The position numbers and the translations under genes are program-made. A stretch of DNA of 39,832 nucleotides from NCBI GenBank assembly GCA_946055575.1, contig CAMGGL010000004.1, positions 1 through 39,832 on the forward strand, given 5' to 3'. Position 1 is the stretch's first letter. Each line of letters starts with the position of its first letter. Below the pieces are notes generated by a model. That model was not told the DNA's origin. It worked only from the letters and a program-made list of their open reading frames with translations, and did no database searches. Below are positions 25,401 to 33,328 of this stretch, one piece after another. This DNA is from an uncultured Candidatus Melainabacteria bacterium (lineage in GTDB: Bacteria > Cyanobacteriota > Vampirovibrionia > Gastranaerophilales > Gastranaerophilaceae).

Positions 25401-25804
25401 GAAACAGTTATTGCATCTGCTGCATCTTTTGTAGTATTTACATAAGGAGCGAAAGACTTCCATTTGTTATTTCTTTCCCATGCTTCCGCAATACCCATTC
25501 CACCTTTATTTTTCCATTCTTCTATTTCAGAAGGTGAAACAACATTTAATTTTCTATACCATTCAGGAGTTTTATAAACTTCATCATATTCCTCTTTTAA
25601 AAATTCAGGCATATCAGGAACATCTTTTAATGCCTGCTGATTAATATTTTTAGGAGTTGTATTTTTTTTATTTTGCTGTTCCTCAATATAAATATCATTA
25701 GGAGCTTTTACATAATCATCCATATTATCCGTATATTTAGCATCTCTTACAGAATAGCTGCTGAATATAGGATTTCCGCTTGTATTAGGTACTGTATTAA
25801 ACAT
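16433..25804 (-). CDS. Giant 3123-aa phage polyvalent/internal virion protein
   Basis: Single ORF with MNT-type nucleotidyltransferase (GSYTTGKNKETSDLDF...VNIDI), two ART-like YHGT domains, two zincin motifs (HEIQH; HEFAH), and a C-terminal LPD-like hydrophobic region. Confidence 0.85.
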   Translation of the reverse strand: MFNTVPNTSGNPIFSSYSVRDAKYTDNMDDYVKAPNDIYIEEQQNKKNTTPKNINQQALKDVPDMPEFLKEEYDEVYKTPEWYRKLNVVSPSEIEEWKNKGGMGIAEAWERNNKWKSFAPYVNTTKDAADAITVSVLLNRAKKGEELTYEQQEKLVDYLRDMKELEVRGFTFGGGTVNAILSTIPYLEEFGIGLAATTEAVGFASLAKTLSTIGAKKAARKAVEAELKKAAIKSAAPAAVKTTVPLSTAKKIYKDTLINTTGAKALANVGVKEGLKETAKALPSAVASSAKFGLTKMPHTFVGGIADRQIATGIYVTDLGDAVFTSSEHPALSIMKSLGDSTFEALTETAGWSFSPVANYFAKPVQKVLPKKFFTEFDKLVSSRYGMAASNALKKYGYDGVIEEMGEEVLNRFLCQVFGLNGLDEYNFDGFMNNVLYADNPSQWGQEALSFAAVGGAGHIVAGTGSKVSDEWKKKQYEKDVAKLTDRANRYIQSPEQFYLDQGLIKINGSQSLAEQRLRDIWSSQNVDKSLQDDILKNMSENEIRTELKKTIEENKNNETPETAAKRIENDLTKKFMDNKTFAKEKDAKTVAALFAAPLQKLSETTGISLDEIMQEEMPEIQREAEAAAKENGRYIQTDGRIEELFDTLNNLPDDFSDENYIAQVMDEIDILSKIRDGLLEQEDYDKVKTFISALEYAEHTEFANELRELIYNQTGQLFQSFDIDKNLKENFDMSADNLVEMIKADIENILQEADVTPEEFNMEDLRVYGSYTTGKNKETSDLDFILQYSGSMREDDAFNMLHYDNLTIEDKNGRTVNIDINPINRELSGTIDEHLGKSYFQSVETAGAKGSVEISAAKKEWEEKGTESKYFKKWFGDSKVVDEDNKPLIVYHGTTANNIEIFEPNNASTDLDYPEAIYFSDSINIAKTYGDTYHRNPMQVYLKMENPLEIDAKGQTYNDFYDELKRELKYAVTNYDGVIVRNIRDDWAQIDGGEVATTYIAFKSEQIKAVNNWGTFDTENPNIYYQSAYHGTPHNFDEFSTDYIGNGEGAQAHGWGLYFAGNKNVSEGYRQKLLLNGSFGTKYDIKINGKPADAGIRSYIINNFSTRAINNIMENPASFNEEIKDYVEAIKLDIERSDKWLQTWRDAIDFIEKNPKISITEFNKNIKKEDAYRFKYIIQDAKNKAKEEGRKTTVKDIQAATKEFLQPHQERIDKEREQLKKLSEIKNLEIKQSEGQLFEVDIPDDDVLIDEQKDYKEQPEKVKNALIELVESEVNAPNYLRYNLPKNENINMDGRQIYNMLSHSLGGDKNASETLNKYGIKGIVYNGLRDGKCYVVFDDKAVKVLEKYYQFAGEGSGTADKHSLLNAKKMLANGEDAEYVRKKTGWFKGVDGKFRYEISDRDATVNTESIKKARQDEIDWVKLNIDDYNTRMSDLVKRHDAKEIDDKDFREQYDSLMNRKLEEVDNLKYYETKGYAARLHDILDHEKLYAAYPSLRNVRVEFRPHAGSIMGTYSDARNEISLDLTLLYSKGDDLKETLMHEIQHFIQHKENFAVGGNVKNIEIILADAKDAIENSAASKDYDNVMKEYSIVNNLLLIRAIQDNPEKITKSYWWMQQGKGWYAPRKTRKKERAKYINECCQEFIDYSIQKHKDNKTFEGYKNYSKKDTAELKKVARRLDYKAGKILDKLSPSYRHLGKIESALQQLKSFEVNTFDLYRRLSGETEARNTSNRMNLSDEERMEKSPSETSDVAATDQLVVFDDGTMAYSESDMSDDVIQGNMLFDNVTPRKLRNMNIKGAFVPAENLIELFKNADESTIIHEFAHWWLTRLEKYAKDNEELALDLAEVRKFLKNNGEKFTTEQHEKFAVGFEAYIRNGSARSNRLKRIFEDFKNALIQIYDSIKQLVYTEDGTQYSFSEDDVAHLEKLFERLLTTENERIRKTVFDRCDDINEKIKEIKSRQEEEMKELDEIWKDNIAANNRASDKKRKVEEYLEMAETAVARVPKEVREMKQRYKDVTLSILEVATGYKRQFIANPRNWEKVQEKFEATDNITASDGFHPEWAEFYNDTGVSYDNQEIDGDYKLAEQAFEVLTDGTYNFNNIDEDEIGDFYGKFEYLYNKVQSLKGEEKTTALEALYSLFDNMPSMPDEVVADLVERLGKVEDDYNEGQKEDFNRKRYPNIPVVQQLQFYVTNKLSELRIYEPNVRYKVRISKSHSLYKAIKHATSVNATKRIVRKINEYVISDLENQAKNILHKEIQKQIRVNSKLVKVGTLSKGKFDWKTNTVFAELAEINKLKPKEAFKEYGAIIELDKAAAGEERENNDENPLSVPELKTDFQSNLKRKFLEYRSSKVNDLNLAATRSLLEDIMTLKFEGRRAKDAEELEKQLQRDNMKTDLAMRVRSIKGNNAAKNIAKFIMGETGLTSEKTLVNWETALNALFGKEVAQRYSLLKLESDAEVYAYKHYADFCQKAMDIYGLNNPISAKEKFIDKFNRFVDFGNIQPFVKLMQEYEEEVYNFKEVTYSKETGQFIETGVLLSRAEIITLYAWSMNEELEQRLFTQYGLHQVEYMFNEVLSDEDKQLAWLLIDTCESMYDENNEVFIRTMGLSLPKVQNYFPSKTVRVGSEIDMLHENVVRSSNPSFIKQRKTCKRIKMKPEQPLSILVPHINKTARYVILSERLNYLNAIFKDATVRAAIKEVFDGVNMPLSNVGEKLKGKRGKQKRTVGDRIHDTLLNQLGASTFENYVRGLNVGKSWADALATNYITSRIGGNFKVMFGQLTSVINYAEKMPLGLWSKGFTENLKKPKETFKFMMENCDYLKARLAGNSMNEIMTKITDESDRFRTLRNFCSTNTKYGDILAICFGGKPYIDYLMKQGMSKEEAFDKFVEDTLRAQQSGHNSATSIWQKKMSENFFTRMMFAFNNTSLQYERKFLDALASRARGDISQKDMIKAILIYKVFNPIIFTSFLGNLSLMQLIGSLMRGDDDDTLARFGIDVGSAVVFSNMGAYGFAGMGITTALRFLMTLIDKDEYKPFLKAVPIISDIEEIGKELILKNEVSFADWVDAMALITDDATGVPATRLVNTAGGIGDAVKGNIFTGLLRMFGYGKYRANVAATGKPPEKKK

Positions 25805-25838
25805 ATATTATTTCTTCCTTTTGTTATTTTCTTTACCG

Positions 25839-27959
25839 TTATTTCCCTTGTTGAGTGCCACCATATCTTGTATCAAAAGATATATCAATATGATTGACAT
25901 GGTTCATATTTTCTTTTGGATGCGTTTTTTTATAATTAGCATCATAATTTCTCAAATCTCTTATTTTAGGATTAGCAGGACTGTTGTATCTTTTCAGTAA
26001 TACCGGATCTGATGTTCCTATTGAAGCTATTGCAGGTTCAGATAACATTTTTTCAAAAACCTTACATCTTTGAGCTACATTAAGTTCTGCCATACCAACA
26101 TCACATTTTCTGCCCTTTCCATGTCCGCCTGCATCACCTGCTCTGTATCTTGATGTAACTTTTAACGGAATGCCAATTTCTCTTGATATTTGAGGTATTC
26201 TTGTATCTGCATAATATGTAAGAATTTTTGTTTCACCCTTTTTAGGAATTGTAGATGAAACATTTTTATAAACACCTTGAGCCTGATTGAGTTTTCCCAT
26301 ATCTCTTTCTTTCCATTGTCTTTCAATAGTGTTATATGACCTTTTTGCCATTTCATATATTTCATCAGGACTAGGCTCTCTTTTATTCTGACCTTTGAAT
26401 AACATATATTCTCTAGCCATCAAATCATATACTTCACCATGTTTTTTTGCCCTTGCAAATAATTCTTTGGTTTCATCTATGTTCTTATTTGTTGCAGTTT
26501 CATCCTTGTAATTAAACCCTGCCATAATAGCATCAAGTTGTTTTGTATCTTTAAAATTAAATGCTTCACCCTGCATCCTTTCAACCTTTGAAAGAAATCT
26601 GACAACTTCATCTTTATACTCATTCATTTTTAAACCGTTAGATGTTTGAGGTGCAAATCCTGTTAAAGCACCAATAGCTTTTCTCATTTCAACTTCAGGA
26701 GTGTATTCTTTCGCACCTGCTTTTCTTTGCATTTCAACAATTTTGTTATATTGTTCTTTTGTTAAACTATAATTTGCAGGATTAATATTTTTAAATTCTT
26801 CATTGTTATAAGCTGCCATATCAAGCAGAATATTATAATCTGCCCAATTATTACCAACTCCCTCAAGCTCTTGCATAGTTTTAAGATTTTTATAAATCTT
26901 TTCCTTTTGCTCTAATGACATATTAGAGGTATTTACTTCTCTCATTATTGAAGAAATATCACCACCACTATCATAAGCAGCATAAATTTTCTGCATTATT
27001 TCATTACTTGCTTTAACATCATTTTCTCTTTGAATAACTTCTTGATGTCTTAATAGCCTATTGTATTCCGTTTCAGTAGCATTTCTTTCTTCAATATTTT
27101 TAATATTATCAATATATTTATATGCTTCTTCGGGAGTTTTTGTTGTTAAAGTTGCGGCAGTTGCTCTTGCTTTATAATCTATTTCCTGATTGTGTATTCT
27201 TTGAAGATATTTATTTCTGACATCAGGATTAAAACTATCCTTATGTTTTTTAAAATATTCTGTTGCCAATAAAGAACCTTCTGCCAAATAAGCATCAAGA
27301 ATTTGAGCATGAAAATTATTTTCATACTCTTTTTTCTTTATATTTAAAGTTTCAGGATCTTTATCCCAACCTTTTATAATTGCATAATTATCAAGAATGG
27401 TAAAACCATCTTTTTTATATTTTTCAATATCAAGAGGATTATTTCTTCCGTTTATTGCTTTACTGTAAACATTAGTAAGTGCATCATTATATACATTATC
27501 TTGCCATTTATCGGTTTCTTCTTTATCATGAGCTTCTGAATATTTTTCTAAATTAATTCTTTTCCTTGCTGCAATATCCCTGATATATGCCTGCTGTGCT
27601 CCCCATAATCCTGCTTTTGAAATTAGTTCATCAGAATATTTATCATATCCATCCATTATTTCAGGGGATTTACCCATAGCATCTTTGCCTGTTTTGTATA
27701 AATACCCTTTATCTTTATCATTGAGAGTATCATTTACATACTTATCAAGCATATTGCTGATTTCAAGAACTTTTGTTTTATCATATTGTTCTTTTAAGCC
27801 TAATATTCCTTCACCAACCCTGCCGATACTATCAGCAGCTTCACCCATAGCTTGAGATACACCAACCCCAAACGCAATTGGATTAGCATTATCTTTCAAA
27901 TAACCTTGAGGAGTATTTTGAGGATTAACACTTCTATTATATTGTGGTATTCTCACCAT
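25839..27959 (-). CDS. Internal virion/tail protein with C-terminal M15/Hedgehog-like peptidase motif
   Basis: C-term TSRYRAGDAGGHGKGRKCDVG...NHVNHIDISFD: H-x(6)-D...HxD pattern; long helical N-terminus; T7 gp15-like position. Confidence 0.65.
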   Translation of the reverse strand: MVRIPQYNRSVNPQNTPQGYLKDNANPIAFGVGVSQAMGEAADSIGRVGEGILGLKEQYDKTKVLEISNMLDKYVNDTLNDKDKGYLYKTGKDAMGKSPEIMDGYDKYSDELISKAGLWGAQQAYIRDIAARKRINLEKYSEAHDKEETDKWQDNVYNDALTNVYSKAINGRNNPLDIEKYKKDGFTILDNYAIIKGWDKDPETLNIKKKEYENNFHAQILDAYLAEGSLLATEYFKKHKDSFNPDVRNKYLQRIHNQEIDYKARATAATLTTKTPEEAYKYIDNIKNIEERNATETEYNRLLRHQEVIQRENDVKASNEIMQKIYAAYDSGGDISSIMREVNTSNMSLEQKEKIYKNLKTMQELEGVGNNWADYNILLDMAAYNNEEFKNINPANYSLTKEQYNKIVEMQRKAGAKEYTPEVEMRKAIGALTGFAPQTSNGLKMNEYKDEVVRFLSKVERMQGEAFNFKDTKQLDAIMAGFNYKDETATNKNIDETKELFARAKKHGEVYDLMAREYMLFKGQNKREPSPDEIYEMAKRSYNTIERQWKERDMGKLNQAQGVYKNVSSTIPKKGETKILTYYADTRIPQISREIGIPLKVTSRYRAGDAGGHGKGRKCDVGMAELNVAQRCKVFEKMLSEPAIASIGTSDPVLLKRYNSPANPKIRDLRNYDANYKKTHPKENMNHVNHIDISFDTRYGGTQQGK

Positions 27960-27986
27960 ATTTATTTACCTTTCCTTATAAAATTT

Positions 27987-28478
27987 TTAAGTTCCAAGTC
28001 CTCTTGTTTCTCTAATCCTGTAAAAAAATTCAAAACCATCAGGAACATTAATACCATCAGGTTTAGGATTATCAAATTTAAAACCTAATTTTTTTAACCA
28101 TTTTTTTGCAAATCTATTTTCAGAATATAAAATATTGCAAGTTAGCCAATATTTTTCATCAATTTCTTCAAACGATTTAATTATGTGTCTTAACAAACAA
28201 TTTTTATTTTTTTCTATTTCCGGAGTTGATAATAACCAAACAATTCCAACACCTTTTTCTTGAGTATCAGTATAACCACCAATACAAACCGGAGTATCAT
28301 CAGATTTTTTGCATCCTAAATATGTTCTAGTTTTGCAATCCATTATTTCTTTTAAAATAATTTCTTTAAAATTTTCACCTTTTTGAACTATTGCTTCATG
28401 TTTATCTTCCGATCTTAAATGCTCAAGAATATAAAGAATATCTTTTTCATTCTTTTTTTTCTCGTACATCTTCACCAC
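27987..28478 (-). CDS. GNAT-like / T7 gp13-family protein
   Basis: YLGCKKSDDTPVCIGGYTDTQEKGVGIVWLLSTPEIEKNKNCLLRHI...NRFAKKWLKKLGFKF; gene position matches gp13 near the tail nozzle. Confidence 0.6.
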   Translation of the reverse strand: MVKMYEKKKNEKDILYILEHLRSEDKHEAIVQKGENFKEIILKEIMDCKTRTYLGCKKSDDTPVCIGGYTDTQEKGVGIVWLLSTPEIEKNKNCLLRHIIKSFEEIDEKYWLTCNILYSENRFAKKWLKKLGFKFDNPKPDGINVPDGFEFFYRIRETRGLGT

Positions 28479-28567
28479 CTGCTAATTTAATTTTTATAGT
28501 TCTAGCTTTTCCTTTTACATTATTACTTTTGATAATTAAATTTTTTGCTCTGCTTTTCATATTAACC

Positions 28568-30844
28568 TCATTGAACATCTGAAATATCTTCAATACTAAA
28601 CATTGCACTAAGCGAAAGAATTGTTAAAGGTAATGGTTTATTTTGCATCACAATAATTGTTGCGTTAGAAGTAGGTGAATTTATAGGAGTAGCAGATACA
28701 TTTGTTGAAAACAACTTATTACTATCATTGACACTTTCTATACTTCTATATGTTTCTACATACAAATTTTCTGAACCACCAACAAAAAATTCTTCTCTTG
28801 AATTTGAAATATTTATACAAACATTGTTGATAATTTTTTTCAAACCTTGAGTATTTTCACCTTCAATATTTAATGTTTCTAATTTAAACTCAAAAGGTAA
28901 TCCTATTGTTATTTCATTAACTTTTATAGGCAGGTAAACCTTTCCATCATCTGAAACTTTTAAATTTTCAATTACACCACCATTTGAAAGAGCAATTACT
29001 GTTTTGCCTGCTAAATGATTTAAACCTGAAATAACATTTACTTCTTTTCCGAATTTTGCAGATAAACCTGCATCAACAAAAAAACCATCCTGAACTTTTG
29101 ATATAATTCTTTTCTTTGTTCTTTCGATATATCTTTTTAAAATTCCACCTATCGTAATATTATTTTCTGCAGAATTTAAAACATTCACATTTCCGATAAA
29201 ATTATTCAATTCAATATCTGAATAAACCTTTGCATTAATTTCCAAAACTCTATCAGAATAATATTTATTTTCACCACATTGATAACAGTATGTCATAATT
29301 CCAGATGAATTTAATCTGCTGTCATTTAGCTCATAGTTGCCTTGATAAATAGGTTTTATATATCTTCTTATTATAAAATATGCAACATCTTCCTGACCTT
29401 CACGAACTGCAGCAACACTCTCAAAAAATCCATCAGTAACTGTTCTAGTCCAACCACAAATTTTTTGAGTTTTATTATATGTCAAACAAGCACAAGTTCC
29501 ATCAGAAAATACAATCCAAATAAGCCTATATGGTTCTTTTGCATAAGCCATATATTTAACTGTTTTTCCCTCAAATAAATGGCTTGCAAATAATGAAAGT
29601 TCAGCTCCGTTATAACTATCAGAAAGATAATCATAACCCAAATCACGAAGGACAGATCCACCTGATTGAACAAATATAATCATATTACCTGATATAATCG
29701 GTTGAACATGAGAAGAACCAAAATTGGATTGAACAGTTGCAACAGGTGAAGGATTAGCTTGAAAAACTCCATCAGAACCATTTATTCTATATTCAGTATT
29801 TGATGTTAATGCTATTAAATGATTAAGTCCTACAAGATGCCTAATTTCATTTACTTCTCTATCTGCAAGAGCTTGAGTTATAGCATCTGATGCTATTAAA
29901 GGTCTTGAAATATTAAAGTTATTAGAAGTAGCAAGCTGCGAAGCCCAAAATGTCTGAGGATTATTATTGCTGCCTGCATAAATTTTTCTTTGTTGAAAAT
30001 AAGTTGCACAAGTCGGGTTATTATTATTTTCAAACGGATTTTCAAATATAGGTGCAGCTTCTTTTAAATCAGGTTCAATATTATCATCAGTAAAACTTGT
30101 ACCTTCTGCAGTTCCTATATATCCATATATACCATTAACATTTCTATAAACATTATATTCAGCAGCACCTTCAACAGCATTCCAAGTAATTGTCATATAT
30201 TCACCTGAAAGCCAATTTGCTTCTCTGTGTCCTGTTGCAGATGCAACAGCAGACCTCACACTTTCTTCCATTGTTTCTTTATCAACAGCAGTAACAATAT
30301 AACTATAAGTCCTTGTATTGCTATCAGTTTTTCCTGTCCAAGTTGCTTTTAACCCTGTTGGAGCAGAAATAGAAGGCTTAACTGTAATTTCTTTTAATAC
30401 CCAATTATCATGATCATATCTGATAAGTTCATGTGGAGTATAGTCAATATGAGTTATTGTTAAAATATCTGCCGACTGAACAATTTTTAAATTTACCAAA
30501 TCCTCTTTTGCATAAGGAGTTTCAATTTCATATATTTCATCATTCTCATTTACGATATATCCACCATCCTGAATAAATCTAAAATATTTATCACCTGCTT
30601 CAATAATATATGTTTGTTCAGAATTAAATTGAAACGGAATAAGCCTTGTTTCATCATTGCTATTTTTTACTTCACCAATAAACTCAAAACCCGAACGATT
30701 AGAAACGCATCCTTCTTGATGTATAAAACCATTCTTTATTTCTTTTGAGCCTAGCGAATACTGTTCAATTTCTGTTCTCATATAAAGTGCAGGAGCTAAT
30801 TCACCCCTTGAAAAACTTGTTTGTGTTAATCTTGTTCCTGCCAT
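28568..30844 (-). CDS. Tail tubular/nozzle protein (T7 gp12-like role)
   Basis: 758 aa; MAGTRLTQTSFSRGELAPALYMRTEIEQYSLGSKEIKNGFIHQEGCVSNRSGFEFI is typical of podovirus tail nozzle/stabilisation proteins. Confidence 0.7.
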   Translation of the reverse strand: MAGTRLTQTSFSRGELAPALYMRTEIEQYSLGSKEIKNGFIHQEGCVSNRSGFEFIGEVKNSNDETRLIPFQFNSEQTYIIEAGDKYFRFIQDGGYIVNENDEIYEIETPYAKEDLVNLKIVQSADILTITHIDYTPHELIRYDHDNWVLKEITVKPSISAPTGLKATWTGKTDSNTRTYSYIVTAVDKETMEESVRSAVASATGHREANWLSGEYMTITWNAVEGAAEYNVYRNVNGIYGYIGTAEGTSFTDDNIEPDLKEAAPIFENPFENNNNPTCATYFQQRKIYAGSNNNPQTFWASQLATSNNFNISRPLIASDAITQALADREVNEIRHLVGLNHLIALTSNTEYRINGSDGVFQANPSPVATVQSNFGSSHVQPIISGNMIIFVQSGGSVLRDLGYDYLSDSYNGAELSLFASHLFEGKTVKYMAYAKEPYRLIWIVFSDGTCACLTYNKTQKICGWTRTVTDGFFESVAAVREGQEDVAYFIIRRYIKPIYQGNYELNDSRLNSSGIMTYCYQCGENKYYSDRVLEINAKVYSDIELNNFIGNVNVLNSAENNITIGGILKRYIERTKKRIISKVQDGFFVDAGLSAKFGKEVNVISGLNHLAGKTVIALSNGGVIENLKVSDDGKVYLPIKVNEITIGLPFEFKLETLNIEGENTQGLKKIINNVCINISNSREEFFVGGSENLYVETYRSIESVNDSNKLFSTNVSATPINSPTSNATIIVMQNKPLPLTILSLSAMFSIEDISDVQ

Positions 30845-30850
30845 TTAAAC

Positions 30851-31444
30851 CTACCTAACATCATAATATTCAGAATTATCTTCATCTTCTGCTGCACCTT
30901 CTTGAGCATTAAGCTGTTTAGCTTTATTCAATTTCCATTCATACTTTTGCAAACAGGCATCAGCTTTCTTTTGTTGCCCTGTTATCGTTTCACCCGCAAG
31001 AGCTGCGAGATAATATGAGAGTGTTAATGCAAATTCAGGTTCAAACAAAACTTCTTTTTCTACTCTTTTTGTGTATCTCAATCTTGCACATTCCACTTCT
31101 GCAAGATATGATTTATCACCGTTTGAATTTATATAAGGCTCAAATTTTCTTTCATCACCCTTAACTGTATCTATTATTGCTCTTGCTGTAATACAATCAT
31201 TAGGGCAATCATAAACAAAAGGATATTTAGGATTAGGCGATTTTTCTGTCGATAAAGTCAAATCTTTATATGCACTAGCAAAACCCCAATCAAAAGCCTT
31301 TAATACCTCATCTCTTGCTGTTTCATAAAAATTATTCAATATAATAGCTTTACTATCTTTATCCATACTATTTACAGATATTGGAGCTGTAATAGATAAA
31401 TGATGCAAAGCCATATTAAATATACCAACTTTTGAATATGCCAT
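30851..31444 (-). CDS. Tail tube adaptor/terminator (T7 gp11-like)
   Basis: MAYSKVGIFNMALHHLSITAPI...ARDEVLKAFDWGFASAY pattern and position. Confidence 0.65.
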   Translation of the reverse strand: MAYSKVGIFNMALHHLSITAPISVNSMDKDSKAIILNNFYETARDEVLKAFDWGFASAYKDLTLSTEKSPNPKYPFVYDCPNDCITARAIIDTVKGDERKFEPYINSNGDKSYLAEVECARLRYTKRVEKEVLFEPEFALTLSYYLAALAGETITGQQKKADACLQKYEWKLNKAKQLNAQEGAAEDEDNSEYYDVR

Positions 31445-31456
31445 AATTTATTTCCT

Positions 31457-32038
31457 TTACGAACCAAAACCAACCCATTTTGAAGCTACACCCACAGTTT
31501 TACTAACTCCATTCAAACCCGTTTGAACAGCCTTTATTTGACCTGCTGTATAAGCATTCTTGCCTGCAATAACATCCATACTTGCCTGATTATTAAAATT
31601 ATTTGCTTGAGCTTCATAAGATTGTGCTTTTCTTTCATAATTTGTCTGAATTTGCAAAGCATCCAATTCACCCATAGCCGCAGTATCTTCAATAATATCT
31701 AAAGATGTTCCTTGAGTAACATCCATTCCATTAGCAGCCATAGCAGCTTGCTGACTTCCGACTGCTTGCAGAGTTTTCATTCTTTGCAATCTTGCTTCTT
31801 CAATACCGGTCTGTCTTTCTGTTGCTGCATTTTTATTAGCTATCTTTGCATTTTCTTCTGCAACTTTTGCCTGATAATTGTACATTGCTTGTTGCTGTTT
31901 CCCCTGCTGAACAGAAGAAACAGTTCCAAGCACAGTTGAAGTAACTGCAGCAATAGCTCCAACTGCAAGCATTGTATTAGCAACAGCAGCACTTATTGAT
32001 AATGCACCTATTGTAACCGTACTTGTAATAATACACAT
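31457..32038 (-). CDS. Virion core protein (T7 gp14-like)
   Basis: Ala/Gln-rich helix QQGKQQQAMYNYQAKVAEENAKIANKNAATERQTGIEEARLQRMKTLQAVGSQQAAMAANGMDVTQGTSLDI. Confidence 0.7.
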   Translation of the reverse strand: MCIITSTVTIGALSISAAVANTMLAVGAIAAVTSTVLGTVSSVQQGKQQQAMYNYQAKVAEENAKIANKNAATERQTGIEEARLQRMKTLQAVGSQQAAMAANGMDVTQGTSLDIIEDTAAMGELDALQIQTNYERKAQSYEAQANNFNNQASMDVIAGKNAYTAGQIKAVQTGLNGVSKTVGVASKWVGFGS

Positions 32039-32040
32039 AA

Positions 32041-32547
32041 TTATTCCTTACCTAATAATTTTTTTAATTCTGCAATTTGTTCTACTATTGTTTTTTTATC
32101 TGCATCTTCAAGAAGAATATTTTTTTCAACTGCTTCATCTAAAAGAGCATTGTATTCTTCCATAAGAGCTTCTTCTGTTTGTTCAACAGGAGCTTTACCT
32201 TCTTTTGCTGTTTCATCAGCAGGAATTTCATGAACACCACCATCACCTGCTACAACAACTTCTGCTTCATCTTCTTCTTTGTCAGAATTAGCATCAGCTT
32301 CTTTTGCTTTACATTCAGCACAATCTGCATCAGATGGAGTTTTACCATCTGCATAACAAGGCTTACATTTTTCAGGTACATTTGCTTCAGGAGTTTCATC
32401 TTTTTTAACAGGAGCACCATTGCCATTTGCTAAAGTTGCCCATGACGGAATTGTTTCATCTTTATAATTTTTGATTATTTCATTAGGATATACTAATCCA
32501 CCATTATAAAATGCTAACTTTGTTACTCTTAAATCTATTTTTGACAT
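32041..32547 (-). CDS. Hypothetical structural-region protein with Cys cluster (CKPCYADGKTPSDADCAEC)
   Basis: 168 aa, acidic, operonic. Confidence 0.55.
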   Translation of the reverse strand: MSKIDLRVTKLAFYNGGLVYPNEIIKNYKDETIPSWATLANGNGAPVKKDETPEANVPEKCKPCYADGKTPSDADCAECKAKEADANSDKEEDEAEVVVAGDGGVHEIPADETAKEGKAPVEQTEEALMEEYNALLDEAVEKNILLEDADKKTIVEQIAELKKLLGKE

Positions 32548-32774
32548 TGTACACCTTCTTCCTTATTTCCTACACCGTATAAAATTTCAGCAGCACTTTT
32601 AGTTGCTTTACATTGTTTATCAAGTTCAGGAGCAACAAAAGCCATTAATTCTTGATTATTTTTAATTTTTTCTGCTTCAATTAAAGTTCTAACAGCATTT
32701 TCTATTTCCCACTTATCAAATTTCGGTTTAGGTTCTTCTTTTTCAATTTCTATTTTTACATTCTGTTCTTCCAT
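32535..32774 (-). CDS. Hypothetical protein
   Basis: 79 aa; overlaps the next gene; SD GAAAGGAAAA. Confidence 0.55.
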   Translation of the reverse strand: MEEQNVKIEIEKEEPKPKFDKWEIENAVRTLIEAEKIKNNQELMAFVAPELDKQCKATKSAAEILYGVGNKEEGVQCQK

Positions 32775-32831
32775 TTAATTTTCCTTTCTCACGAAAAGGA
32801 TGCAGGCTTTTGAACCTGCATCCAATTTCAA

Positions 32832-33242
32832 TTACATATCTTGATAAGAATTATCAACTGCATCAACAACACCTGCAGTAATTGCACCTGCTGTTGCACT
32901 TCCGGTAGGAGTATATTTAATTCTCATATATCCTAAATTTCCTTTTGGAAGTTGAATAATAGGAAATTTAAAACCTGCTTTCAATTCTGCAAGAACAGCT
33001 TCTGCTGCAACAAGAGTTTTAGGACTTGCAAAATTTTCTGTTGCAGATGTTTGAACCTCAACTTTTAATGAAGTTAATCCTGCAAAATCTTCAACAACTT
33101 GAATAAGCAAAGGAACAGGAGCACCAAAAGCAACTTCTGTTAATCCGTTTTCTGTACTTGCCATTTTTACAACATTAGTTGATACAGCAGCGGCTGTGAT
33201 TTTTTGAGCATCTGAAAATATCGCTTGACTATCTAATCTCAT
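32832..33242 (-). CDS. Bbp16-like capsid cement protein
   Basis: MRLDSQAIFSDAQKITAAAVSTNVV...PLLIQVVEDFAGLTSLKVEVQTS...PIIQLPKGNLGYMRIKYT pattern, directly downstream of the capsid gene. Confidence 0.65.
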   Translation of the reverse strand: MRLDSQAIFSDAQKITAAAVSTNVVKMASTENGLTEVAFGAPVPLLIQVVEDFAGLTSLKVEVQTSATENFASPKTLVAAEAVLAELKAGFKFPIIQLPKGNLGYMRIKYTPTGSATAGAITAGVVDAVDNSYQDM

Positions 33243-33328
33243 AATTTATTTTCCTTTCATAAATTTTCTATTACTTTTTAAAAATAGGTATTTCAGAGAG
33301 GAAATACCTAAAACTCTTTATGGTTTAA

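Noticed and set aside
16237-25897. Numerous + strand ORFs (e.g. 19577-20014, 22106-22330, 22643-22900) opposite the giant gene and - strand out-of-frame ORFs (17845-18048, 23068-23274, 26162-26365)
   Set aside because: Shadow ORFs in AT-rich DNA; F/L/I/S-rich antisense translations without SD or domain motifs.
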